A stretch of 19,044 nucleotides of DNA, from NCBI RefSeq assembly GCF_963974425.1, contig NZ_CAXBCK010000061.1, forward strand, positions 1 to 19,044, read 5' to 3'. Below are positions 1-6,515 of the stretch, piece by piece. Numbering within the stretch: position 1 is the stretch's first letter; each line of letters starts with the position of its first letter. The position numbers and the translations under genes are program-made. The notes beneath the pieces are model-generated. The model did no database searches. It was given only the letters and a program-made list of their open reading frames with translations, and was not told the DNA's origin. Source of the stretch: Marixanthomonas sp963974425 (GTDB taxonomy: Bacteria; Bacteroidota; Bacteroidia; Flavobacteriales; Flavobacteriaceae).

Positions 1-2
1 AT

Positions 3-407
3 TGGATAACATTCGAGCAATTAGACGATTCTCTTTCGGTTAAACCTAAGAAGGTCATGTTATTTTTCTATGCAGATTGGTGTGTGTATTGCAAAAAAAT
101 GGAGCAAGCAGCCTTTAAAAAACCTGAAATAATTAAAAAACTAAATAGAGATTATTACGTTGTAAAATTAAATACTGAAACAACTAAATCATTCGCTTTT
201 GACGGCGTGGTTTTTAATAACACAGAAGCTAAAACCAAACGAAATCCTATTCACGAAATAGCAAAGCTCTTCGCCTCTCGCGAGGGAGTACCTTTTTCAT
301 TGCCCGCTACCGTTTTTTTAGATGAAGATTTCGCAATAACTAATCGAGTTTTTGAATATTTAAGTCCCAAAAAATTAATGGAAGTTATTATAGACCTATC
401 GTCTTAA
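3..407 (+). CDS. Thioredoxin-fold protein (5' end missing)
   Basis: The reading frame is open to the left edge, so the true start lies outside the window; the first in-window ATG (57) is inside the fold. The visible protein has the first beta strand and active site of a thioredoxin-like domain, FFYADWCVYCKKM, with a CxxC pair (CVYC). About 80 residues later comes the usual cis-proline segment, SLPATVFLD. This pattern fits the Thioredoxin_7 / DUF255-like family of periplasmic or cytoplasmic thiol oxidoreductases, which reduce or shuffle disulfides. A longer insert between the CxxC and the cis-Pro (NTETTKSFAFDGVVFNN) is typical of the Bacteroidota versions. Location cannot be decided because the N-terminus is absent. 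It converges on the DjlA-like gene, and the two stop codons overlap. Confidence 0.85.
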   Translation, partial: WITFEQLDDSLSVKPKKVMLFFYADWCVYCKKMEQAAFKKPEIIKKLNRDYYVVKLNTETTKSFAFDGVVFNNTEAKTKRNPIHEIAKLFASREGVPFSLPATVFLDEDFAITNRVFEYLSPKKLMEVIIDLSS

Positions 408-1147
408 AACCCCCGCTCTTTCTGAAGCTGTTCATAGGCATCTTGCACTTTCCTAAATTTTTCCTCAGCCCCTTTTCTATAGGCTTCGTCCATATGCTGC
501 AATTTGTCGGGATGGTATTTTTTAGCCATCGTGCGGTAGGCTTTTTTAACCTCAGCATCAGTAGCCGTTCGGTCAATTTCTAGAATTTTATAGGCACTAT
601 CCGGATTTTTAAAGAACATGGCTTTTATACTGGCAAAATCACGTGCTGAAACGCCTAAATAACCTGAAATCTCATTTATTTTTCGTACTTCAGGATCACT
701 TACACGTCCATCTGCATTCGCAATACTAAAAAGAAAGTGAAGCACTTGTAAGCGGGATTCGTACCGCATACGCTGCCGGAACATACTACAAATTTTTGCT
801 GCAGAAATCTCTCGTTTTTTTATTTCGTCATTAAAAACCCGAAACGTAGCATTGGCACGTTCCCTTCCGTAGGCCTGTACAAAATACTTGCGTACATAAT
901 CTAATTCTTGTTGGCTTACATTTCCATCGGCTTTAATAACCAAAGATGCCAATGAAAGCAAGTTCAGTTCAAAGTCGGCTGGAGTAACGCCTTGCCTTTG
1001 TTGCTGTTGAAAAGTGCGTTGAAAACCACCCCCTGATTTATTTCCTCCAATAAAATTATCTAATAAGCTTCCTAATAAAAATCCAACAATAGCTCCCGGA
1101 AAACGGTACACCATATAACCAATAAAAGCTGCAAACCAACGAATCAT
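404..1147 (-). CDS. DjlA-like co-chaperone: TerB domain plus C-terminal J domain
   Basis: The protein is 247 aa from the start chosen here. It opens with a short hydrophobic glycine-rich segment (MIRWFAAFIGYMVYRFPGAI, then GFLLGSLLDNFIGG) like the DjlA membrane anchor. A TerB-like helical domain follows (roughly residues 60-170), and a J domain ends the protein, with the essential HPD tripeptide in KKYHPDKLQ. This is the domain order of DjlA, a membrane-bound partner that stimulates DnaK (Hsp70). The frame stays open to an upstream ATG at 1222, which would add 25 residues. I prefer 1147 because the protein then begins exactly at the conserved anchor, and because a good Bacteroidota promoter (TTG, 18 bp, TATCTTTG at 1179-1207) lies inside the would-be extension. 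The stop is shared with the convergent thioredoxin-fold gene through TTAA at 404-407. Confidence 0.88.
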   Translation of the reverse strand: MIRWFAAFIGYMVYRFPGAIVGFLLGSLLDNFIGGNKSGGGFQRTFQQQQRQGVTPADFELNLLSLASLVIKADGNVSQQELDYVRKYFVQAYGRERANATFRVFNDEIKKREISAAKICSMFRQRMRYESRLQVLHFLFSIANADGRVSDPEVRKINEISGYLGVSARDFASIKAMFFKNPDSAYKILEIDRTATDAEVKKAYRTMAKKYHPDKLQHMDEAYRKGAEEKFRKVQDAYEQLQKERGF

Positions 1148-1178
1148 ACTTCTTGTAATTTCTTTTAAAAATTGCGAC

Positions 1179-1207
1179 CAAAGATAACCATTTCCTGCAC
1201 TACCCAA
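1179..1207 (-). promoter_or_regulatory. Promoter of the DjlA-like gene
   Basis: On the minus strand TTG (1207-1205), an 18-bp spacer and TATCTTTG (1186-1179) match the Bacteroidota housekeeping pattern TTG-N17-23-TAnnTTTG. Transcription would begin near 1172, about 25 nt before the ATG at 1147 and downstream of the alternative ATG at 1222. It is the only site in the window where I find both boxes at the expected spacing. Confidence 0.6.
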
Positions 1208-1280
1208 TAATGAACTGGACATTCCTTGTTAGGTATTTCAGACTTAGGGTTACTTAACCGTAAACCCATTAAAAATTAGT

Positions 1281-1288
1281 TATCTTTG
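1281..1288 (+). promoter_or_regulatory. -7 box upstream of the bacilliredoxin gene
   Basis: TATCTTTG is an exact TAnnTTTG match about 35 bp before the ATG at 1323. No TTG occurs 17-23 bp upstream, so only half of the promoter is recognisable. Confidence 0.45.
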
Positions 1289-1322
1289 TAAAAAATTGTT
1301 ACACACTTAAATTGAACATATT

Positions 1323-1733
1323 ATGTATCCACCGGAATTAGTAAAACCTATGCGTGAAGACCTTACCAACATTGGTTTTTCCGAATTATTCACTGAAGAA
1401 GAGGTAAAGCAAGCCATGCAGAAAGAAGGAACCACCTTAGTTGTGGTAAATTCAGTTTGTGGTTGTGCTGCTGCAAATGCGCGTCCTGGAGCTCGTATGT
1501 CGCTTCAAAATGCAAAAACACCCGATAATTTGGTAACTGTATTTGCAGGTGTTGACCGTGAAGCGGTTGATGCTGCCAGAGCACAAATGGTACCATTCCC
1601 TCCAAGTTCGCCTTCTATGGCTTTATTTAAAAATGGAGAGTTAGTACATATGCTAGAGCGCCATCACATTGAAGGTCGCCCAGCAGATATGATTGCTGAA
1701 AACTTAAAAGGAGCTTTTGACGAGCACTGTTAA
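1323..1733 (+). CDS. BrxA/BrxB-family bacilliredoxin
   Basis: This 136-aa protein matches the YphP/YqiW (DUF1094) family over its full length, beginning MYPPELVKPMREDL. Its redox centre is Cys46-Gly-Cys48 in NSVCGCAAANARPGA, the CGC motif that marks bacilliredoxins. In Bacillus these proteins remove bacillithiol from S-thiolated proteins; bacillithiol genes are also known in Bacteroidota, so the same role is plausible here, but no bsh gene lies in the window. The last residue is a further Cys (FDEHC). The gene is monocistronic in appearance, with a -7 box TATCTTTG ahead of it and a strong terminator about 45 bp after the stop. The family call is firm; the physiological thiol partner is inferred. 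Confidence 0.93.
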   Translation: MYPPELVKPMREDLTNIGFSELFTEEEVKQAMQKEGTTLVVVNSVCGCAAANARPGARMSLQNAKTPDNLVTVFAGVDREAVDAARAQMVPFPPSSPSMALFKNGELVHMLERHHIEGRPADMIAENLKGAFDEHC

Positions 1734-1775
1734 TCCTTCTTTTTTAGCGCAACCAGCGATTAAAAAATAAATTAC

Positions 1776-1809
1776 TCCGCTTCTGAATATTTTTGGAAGC
1801 GGATTTTTT
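1776..1809 (+). terminator. Intrinsic terminator after the bacilliredoxin gene
   Basis: TCCGCTTC (1776-1783) pairs perfectly with GAAGCGGA (1796-1803) around a 12-nt loop and is followed by TTTTTT (1804-1809). The T-tract runs into the -7 box of the next gene. Confidence 0.8.
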
Positions 1810-1816
1810 ACTTTTG
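1809..1816 (+). promoter_or_regulatory. -7 box fused to the preceding terminator
   Basis: TACTTTTG matches TAnnTTTG, and its first T is the last base of the terminator T-tract. Initiation 5-7 nt downstream would fall at about 1821-1823, giving the acyltransferase (ATG 1824) almost no leader. The nearest upstream TTG (1793-1795) is only 13 bp away, shorter than the consensus spacer. Confidence 0.4.
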
Positions 1817-1823
1817 ATAAACT

Positions 1824-2567
1824 ATGAAACAGCTTTCGCATATTTTAAGTTATCCCTTGTCGGTTATCTTTTACCTGTTTTTTGGGTTGAACCTTCTTGT
1901 TTTTCATCCTATTCAATGGGTTTGTTTTAATGTTTTTGGATACGAAGCCCATAAAAAGAGCGTGGATTATTTTAATTGGGTTATTTTACGGTGTCTAAAT
2001 TTGGTAGGAACCTCTTTCGATGTTACTATCAACAGCAGTATTCCTAACAACGTTCCCATTATCATGGTTTCAAATCATCAAAGCATGTGGGACATTTCGC
2101 CTATTATATGGTTTCTACGGAAATATCACCCAAAATTTATCTCAAAAATTGAATTGGGAAAAGGAATTCCTTCTATTTCGTATAATTTAAAACATGGCGG
2201 AAGTGTTTTGATAGACCGAAAAAACCCAAGACAAGCGGCTGGGGAAATCATTAAAATTGCCAAATACGTGTCAAAACACAACCGTAGCGTGGTTATTTTT
2301 CCTGAAGGAACTCGAAGTAAGGACGGTAACCCAAAACCTTTCAGAAAAACAGGATTGCTCACCTTATTTAAAAAAGCACCCGATGCTTATGTACTTCCGG
2401 TAAGCATTAGCCATTCCTGGAAATTACAACGTCACGGTATGTTCCCAATTCCTATTGGGGTTCGTATGCAGTTAATTGTACACCCCTCCTTTAAAGTTTC
2501 AGAGCACGAACCCGAAGCGCTGATCGATTTGGTAGAAACTCAAGTTAAATCTAACATTACCGTTTAA
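1824..2567 (+). CDS. PlsC-family 1-acyl-sn-glycerol-3-phosphate acyltransferase
   Basis: This 247-aa protein carries both hallmark motifs of the AGPAT/PlsC family: block I NHQSMWD (His85 to Asp90, the NHx4D catalytic pair) and block III FPEGTRS (around residues 159-165), which binds the glycerophosphate. A hydrophobic N-terminal stretch (about residues 8-30) would anchor it to the inner face of the cytoplasmic membrane. The expected reaction is acylation of lysophosphatidic acid to phosphatidic acid in phospholipid synthesis. Some Bacteroidota members act on other lyso-lipids, so the exact acceptor is not shown by sequence. It is followed 61 bp later by the HD hydrolase gene on the same strand, with no terminator between, so the two may be cotranscribed. 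Confidence 0.92.
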   Translation: MKQLSHILSYPLSVIFYLFFGLNLLVFHPIQWVCFNVFGYEAHKKSVDYFNWVILRCLNLVGTSFDVTINSSIPNNVPIIMVSNHQSMWDISPIIWFLRKYHPKFISKIELGKGIPSISYNLKHGGSVLIDRKNPRQAAGEIIKIAKYVSKHNRSVVIFPEGTRSKDGNPKPFRKTGLLTLFKKAPDAYVLPVSISHSWKLQRHGMFPIPIGVRMQLIVHPSFKVSEHEPEALIDLVETQVKSNITV

Positions 2568-2628
2568 AATTAAAGGTGAGGCATTAGATTTATTAAAGCG
2601 AAAAAGTAAAACACCTGAAACAAACACT

Positions 2629-3291
2629 ATGATTAAAAAACCTTCAGAAATACTCATTAATAATACCATTGCCTTTGTAAAAGAAGAATTGAAAAATGCT
2701 GAAGGGGGACACGATTGGTTTCATATTGAACGTGTGTATAAAAATGCGATGCATATTTCGGAAACTGAGCAAGTAGACACTTTAATTGTAGCTTTAGGCG
2801 CTTTGTTACACGACATTGCAGATTCAAAATTCCACGATGGTGATGAAGCGGTTGGCCCTAAAAAAGCAACTGATTTTTTAACTTCAGAAGGTGTTTCCGA
2901 AGAAATTATTGAACACGTAGTGCAAAGCATCAAAAATATTTCATTTAAAGGTGGAAACAAAACACAAGCTTTTCATTCAAATGAATTAGCGGTGGTTCAA
3001 GATGCCGATCGGTTAGACGCGTTGGGAGCTATTGGTATTGCCCGCACCTTCAATTACGGCGGATTTAAAAACAGAACACTTTACAATCCTGACATACAAC
3101 CTAATTTACAGATGTCTCCAGCTGAATATAAAGCTTCAGAAGCACCAACCATCAATCATTTTTACGAAAAATTGTTGCTTTTAAAAGACCGAATGAACAC
3201 CGAAACCGGACGGCGTATCGCCGCAGAAAGGCATGTGTTTATGGAAACATTTCTGCAACAATTTTATGCAGAATGGGATGGAAAAAAATAA
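2629..3291 (+). CDS. HD-domain phosphohydrolase (YedJ/YpgQ type)
   Basis: This 220-aa single-domain protein has all ligands expected of an HD metal centre: His32 in HDWFHIERV, the His61-Asp62 pair in LLHDIAD, and an Asp in DADRLDALGAIG (about 125-130). The last motif and the GGHDW opening are characteristic of the YedJ/YpgQ subgroup. Bacillus YpgQ has been described as a metal-dependent pyrophosphohydrolase of nucleoside triphosphates; applying that activity here is an inference. It is predicted to be soluble and cytoplasmic. The frame is open upstream of ATG 2629, but conserved sequence begins only after this Met, so the start is accepted. The stop codon overlaps the base of a terminator hairpin. 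Confidence 0.88.
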   Translation: MIKKPSEILINNTIAFVKEELKNAEGGHDWFHIERVYKNAMHISETEQVDTLIVALGALLHDIADSKFHDGDEAVGPKKATDFLTSEGVSEEIIEHVVQSIKNISFKGGNKTQAFHSNELAVVQDADRLDALGAIGIARTFNYGGFKNRTLYNPDIQPNLQMSPAEYKASEAPTINHFYEKLLLLKDRMNTETGRRIAAERHVFMETFLQQFYAEWDGKK

Positions 3292-3317
3292 TGCCGATAC
3301 AAGTGTACCGGCATTTT
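3290..3317. terminator. Bidirectional terminator between convergent genes
   Basis: ATGCCG (3291-3296) pairs with CGGCAT (3309-3314). After one mismatch TAC/GTA continues the stem to a 4-nt loop, about 10 of 11 pairs in all. A short T run follows on the plus strand; on the minus strand ATTATTTTTTT follows. It can therefore end both the HD hydrolase transcript and the S9 peptidase transcript. Confidence 0.75.
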
Positions 3318-3339
3318 AAATATTCAAATAAATTAATGG

Positions 3340-5637
3340 TTATCCTTTTACAGGACTTGTTTTTTCAACCTTTAGGTGCTCTGCGAAAAAGCCCATCATA
3401 GCGTTGTAAAGTTCTAATCTGTTTTCTTCTTTACCAAATCCGTGACCTTCATCGTATTTCACCATATACGGTACTTCTACGCCTTTTTCTCTAAGGGTCT
3501 CTACAATTTGATCAGCTTCATTTATATTCACACGAGGATCATTTGCTCCTTGTACTACTAATAATGGATTCTTTATTTTATCCACGTGTAATGCTGGAGA
3601 TATTTCATCCATAATCGCTTTCTCTTCTGGGTTGTTTGGGTTGTACCAGATTTTATATAGTAACTCACGGTACTTTTCCCAGTATGGAGGAATGGTTTCC
3701 ATAAAAGTATTTAAGTTACTTACCCCAACATAATCCACACCACAAGCATATTTATCTGGTGTTTTCGTCATACCGCGCAATACAGCATATCCACCATGGC
3801 TACCACCATAAATGGCTACTCGGTCTTTATCGACCCAACCTTGTTCTACTACATAATCAACGCCATCTTCTACATCGTCCATCGCTTTACGGCCTATTTG
3901 CCCAAAACCTGCTTTTAAAAATTCTTTTCCATAGCCACCAGACACTCTAAAGTTTACATGCAATGTTGCGTAGCCTCGACTTGCAAACAACTGTGCTTCT
4001 GGATTAAAGCCCCAATTATCACGAACACCTTGTGGACCTCCGTGTGGATTTACAATTAATGGTACTTTTTGTCCTTTTTTATAATCATCGGGTAACGTAA
4101 TATATCCGTGGATAGTAAGTCCGTCGCGACTTTTAAAGGTAATAGGCTTCATACTTGCCATATCTTCAGCTTTTAGCTGTGGCAATAACTTGTACAGTAA
4201 GGTAACATTATCTTTTTCTACATCGTACAAATAATATTCTCCTACAATTTTATCACTGGTAACGGCTACCATATATTTTGACTCGTCATCAGTTCTGCCA
4301 ACGGTAAAAAACTGCTTATCACCAAACTCTTTTTGTAGCCGTTTATAGATTTTTTTATACGTATTACTAACAGGAGTAATCACAGATTTTTCGCCTGTAT
4401 AACTAAAATAGTCTATTTCGTAATTACGTTTTCTGGAAAGTGACATGCCAGATACATCAAAGGTATCATTACTGAAAACTGTTTTTATTTTTTTGTCTTT
4501 CTTTAAATCGTACAGTTGAATCTCAATTTTATCACCATCAAGATTTGACACTACATATGCATCATCTGGATATTCGGTATTCGGATTAAAAGAAGAAATA
4601 CCAAACGTATCTCCAAATTCAGTAAGTTTTACTTGTTTAAATTCTCCGTCAATCTTGTATAATAGCTCGGTTTTAACTCCGTCAACAATGCGGTTAATGG
4701 CTCGTAAGTTTCCTTTACGGTCAAAATTATAACCAGCAACTGGTGGGTCACCCGCTTGCACAGTGTACAGTTTGGTCACTTCTCCTGTGTTTATATTTAG
4801 ACGATATGGCTCTTCCTGTTGTAGGTTGTCCTTATTCATCTGTACAATCACATGGTTTTCATCCTCTTTTAAGCTTTCGATGATATTAACTCGTACGCCT
4901 TCAAAAGGAGTTAGCTCCTTGCTGTTTTCCCCTGTAACATCAACTCCATAAACATGATAGTTTTCATCACCACCTTTGTCTTGAAGGTATAAAATACGGT
5001 TGTTATTTGCCCAAGCAAAACCACGTATTAAGTCTTCCTCTTGTTTTTTCAAAAGGGTTTCTTTTTGTGTTGCGGTTTCTTTTAAATACAAGTCACGCTC
5101 ACCAGACTTTCTACGTTTCATATACGCGATGTATTTCCCGTTCGGGGACAGCTTAAACGAAAAAGCTTCTGGAGTTGTAAAGTAATCTTCTACAGAGTAT
5201 TTATAGTCGCCTTTTTCTTTTGCAGCAAGTTTATCCAATTCGGCTTCGGTAGAGGGTAATGTTGTGTTTCCTGGTTTTGTCTTCACAGTTTTCTTGAATG
5301 TTAGTGGGTATTCTTTTCCCATTTGTTCGTAGGTTCCATCCATGCCATCATCGGTTAATGTTCCTGTATAGGTCATTTTCATTTTAGCCGATGTAATGGT
5401 CACAGTTTCGTCCTGCAAAACTACCGAATCAAGTTCGATTCCTGAAGCACCTTGGGCAGGAACATCTAGGGTTGCTTCGTAGCCGTCTTCAGTTGGCATG
5501 ATATTAACAATCAACTCCATTTGCATTCCTTGAACATCAAGAGTGCCGCTATAAGAGCCGTCTAATTTTTGAGCTTGTGCTGACGCTCCAAATAAGAGTA
5601 TCGCCAGTACAATTGAATATTTTACAAGTGTTGTCAT
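3340..5637 (-). CDS. Secreted S9 family (prolyl oligopeptidase) peptidase
   Basis: The protein is 765 aa with a signal peptide (MTTLVKYSIVLAILLFGASAQAQ), so it is exported, probably to the periplasm. Residues about 24-115 form a small beta-rich domain built on GSYSGTLDV...GMQMELIVNI that precedes the usual S9 layout. A beta-propeller region (about 140-500) follows, then an alpha/beta-hydrolase domain. The triad is visible: Ser613 in GGSHGGY, Asp700 in GANDPR and His732 in DEGHGFG. Members of this group are dipeptidyl or acylaminoacyl peptidases that act on short peptides. The ATG lies 13 bp after a 32-aa membrane mini-gene, making it the last gene of a probable four-gene unit, and a bidirectional terminator follows it. 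Confidence 0.93.
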   Translation of the reverse strand: MTTLVKYSIVLAILLFGASAQAQKLDGSYSGTLDVQGMQMELIVNIMPTEDGYEATLDVPAQGASGIELDSVVLQDETVTITSAKMKMTYTGTLTDDGMDGTYEQMGKEYPLTFKKTVKTKPGNTTLPSTEAELDKLAAKEKGDYKYSVEDYFTTPEAFSFKLSPNGKYIAYMKRRKSGERDLYLKETATQKETLLKKQEEDLIRGFAWANNNRILYLQDKGGDENYHVYGVDVTGENSKELTPFEGVRVNIIESLKEDENHVIVQMNKDNLQQEEPYRLNINTGEVTKLYTVQAGDPPVAGYNFDRKGNLRAINRIVDGVKTELLYKIDGEFKQVKLTEFGDTFGISSFNPNTEYPDDAYVVSNLDGDKIEIQLYDLKKDKKIKTVFSNDTFDVSGMSLSRKRNYEIDYFSYTGEKSVITPVSNTYKKIYKRLQKEFGDKQFFTVGRTDDESKYMVAVTSDKIVGEYYLYDVEKDNVTLLYKLLPQLKAEDMASMKPITFKSRDGLTIHGYITLPDDYKKGQKVPLIVNPHGGPQGVRDNWGFNPEAQLFASRGYATLHVNFRVSGGYGKEFLKAGFGQIGRKAMDDVEDGVDYVVEQGWVDKDRVAIYGGSHGGYAVLRGMTKTPDKYACGVDYVGVSNLNTFMETIPPYWEKYRELLYKIWYNPNNPEEKAIMDEISPALHVDKIKNPLLVVQGANDPRVNINEADQIVETLREKGVEVPYMVKYDEGHGFGKEENRLELYNAMMGFFAEHLKVEKTSPVKG

Positions 5638-5650
5638 AGTTTTGTTAGTT

Positions 5651-5749
5651 TTAAAAGATTAGTTGAATAAATAGATAAATTGTTACACCTATTAAGATGC
5701 CAATTGCAAATTTTATAAGTTTAATACGTTTTGTGGTTTTATTGTTCAT
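5651..5749 (-). CDS. 32-aa single-span membrane mini-protein (second of a pair)
   Basis: I translated this from the sequence; it is too short for usual gene callers. It starts MNNKTTKRIKLIK, a strongly basic segment, and continues with one hydrophobic span (FAIGILIGVTIYLFIQLIF) that runs to the end. That is the topology of a small inner-membrane peptide with its basic end in the cytoplasm. The ATG is 2 bp after the stop of the preceding 32-aa gene, and the S9 peptidase ATG is 13 bp after its stop, which favours a shared transcript. The KxxIGxLIG pattern resembles the membrane segment of the 138-aa protein upstream. No function can be assigned. That it is a real gene is inferred from spacing, start and composition, not proven. 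Confidence 0.55.
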   Translation of the reverse strand: MNNKTTKRIKLIKFAIGILIGVTIYLFIQLIF

Positions 5750-5751
5750 TA

Positions 5752-5850
5752 TTAATGGCGTTGCAAGTGAATATATTGATTTACAAATATGCAGCCAATA
5801 AAAGCAAAAGCTACGAACCATAAAATTGTTTGCTTTTTTGAAGTTTTCAT
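5752..5850 (-). CDS. 32-aa single-span membrane mini-protein (first of a pair)
   Basis: I translated this from the sequence. It begins MKTSKKQ and has one hydrophobic span (ILWFVAFAFIGCIFV), ending in NQYIHLQRH. It has the same length as the next gene and the same plan of a basic N-terminus followed by one membrane helix. Its opening MKTxSKxK echoes the start of the 138-aa protein (MKTQSKTKSTKK), whose stop lies 36 bp upstream. I know no family for it. The mature chain has a single Cys within the span. It could be a membrane-inserted regulator, a translation-coupling leader for the peptidase operon, or a duplicated small membrane protein. The reading is supported by tight packing and not by any known homologue. 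Confidence 0.55.
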   Translation of the reverse strand: MKTSKKQTILWFVAFAFIGCIFVNQYIHLQRH

Positions 5851-5886
5851 AATGGTATGTTTTAGTTATACTGAATTGTTTTTTGA

Positions 5887-6303
5887 TTATAAGATGGTTC
5901 CGTCCTTGATTCTTACGGTTCCGTTTTTCTCATCTGATTTGAAGTAAAAAGTGATAAAATCTACTGAATCATAATCTTCCACTTCGTCTATCAAAACATC
6001 ATTCAATCTTTTTGCTTCTTTTTCTGCAGAAGACGTAAAATCGCAATTCATTAATGTGAAATTTAATTTAGTAGTACTGATGCCATCATTTTTAATGAAT
6101 TGAATTCCCGTATAACTATTTCCAGGTTCTATACGCTCACAATTACAATTTTGCTGAAGTGTGGTTTCAATTGAATTGGTAAATTTTGTATTAGATTTTA
6201 CCATTTTGCCAATCCCGAAACCAAAAGAGATTCCTATTATAAACCCTATCAATAATTTTAAGATTAACTTTTTTGTGCTTTTCGTTTTACTTTGTGTTTT
6301 CAT
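5887..6303 (-). CDS. Membrane-anchored protein of unknown function
   Basis: This 138-aa protein has a lysine-rich start (MKTQSKTKSTKK) and then a glycine-rich membrane segment (LILKLLIGFIIGISFGFGIG, about residues 13-32). The remaining 105 or so residues would be a periplasmic domain of mixed alpha/beta character. Cysteines occur in NCNCERIEPGN and MNCDFTSS and could form a disulfide; the C-terminus is beta-strand-like (TFYFKSDEKNGTVRIKDGTIL). No catalytic motif is recognised. It heads the minus-strand group that continues with two 32-aa membrane peptides and the S9 peptidase. Upstream, CAGATTTG (6336-6343) is a one-mismatch -7 box. The function is unknown; the N-terminal similarity to the mini-proteins suggests shared ancestry or membrane partnering. 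Confidence 0.75.
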   Translation of the reverse strand: MKTQSKTKSTKKLILKLLIGFIIGISFGFGIGKMVKSNTKFTNSIETTLQQNCNCERIEPGNSYTGIQFIKNDGISTTKLNFTLMNCDFTSSAEKEAKRLNDVLIDEVEDYDSVDFITFYFKSDEKNGTVRIKDGTIL

Positions 6304-6371
6304 AATAAAAATCTTAAATGGTTACTTTCTGAAAACAAATCTGCAACACAATGCACAATATAAAAAGAGAA

Positions 6372-6401
6372 GCCACCCCAGTTTTAGGAAATTGGGGCGG
6401 C
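6372..6401 (-). terminator. GC-rich hairpin, probable terminator of the TPR/AraC regulator gene
   Basis: GCC-a-CCCCA (6372-6380) pairs with TGGGG-c-GGC (6393-6401), and the stem continues with GTTT/AAAT to a 4-nt loop. That gives 13 positions with one mismatch and one wobble. On the minus strand it is followed by TTCTCTTTTTAT. It lies 114 bp beyond the regulator stop and 69 bp before the next gene. No better candidate lies closer. Confidence 0.55.
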
Positions 6402-6515
6402 AACGAAACTGTGAAACACACTTTAAACAGTAGGTTTTAAGCTTTTTTAAGAAATAATAACTCCTGACAATACTGCAAACCCCATATTTATAAATTTAGG
6501 GTGTGAAAGGGATTT

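Noticed and set aside
2566..2628. In-frame open sequence upstream of the HD hydrolase ATG
   Set aside because: It overlaps the end of the acyltransferase gene in another frame, and family similarity starts after the Met at 2629.
6161..6433. 90-codon plus-strand frame opposite the 138-aa protein
   Set aside because: Its first half is the antisense of a clear membrane segment, and its second half crosses the GC-rich hairpin. No sign of a real product.
6479..6502. Imperfect palindrome just after the regulator stop, considered as its terminator
   Set aside because: The centre is a plain ATTTATAAAT without a proper loop, two pairs are missing, and no T-tract follows on the minus strand.
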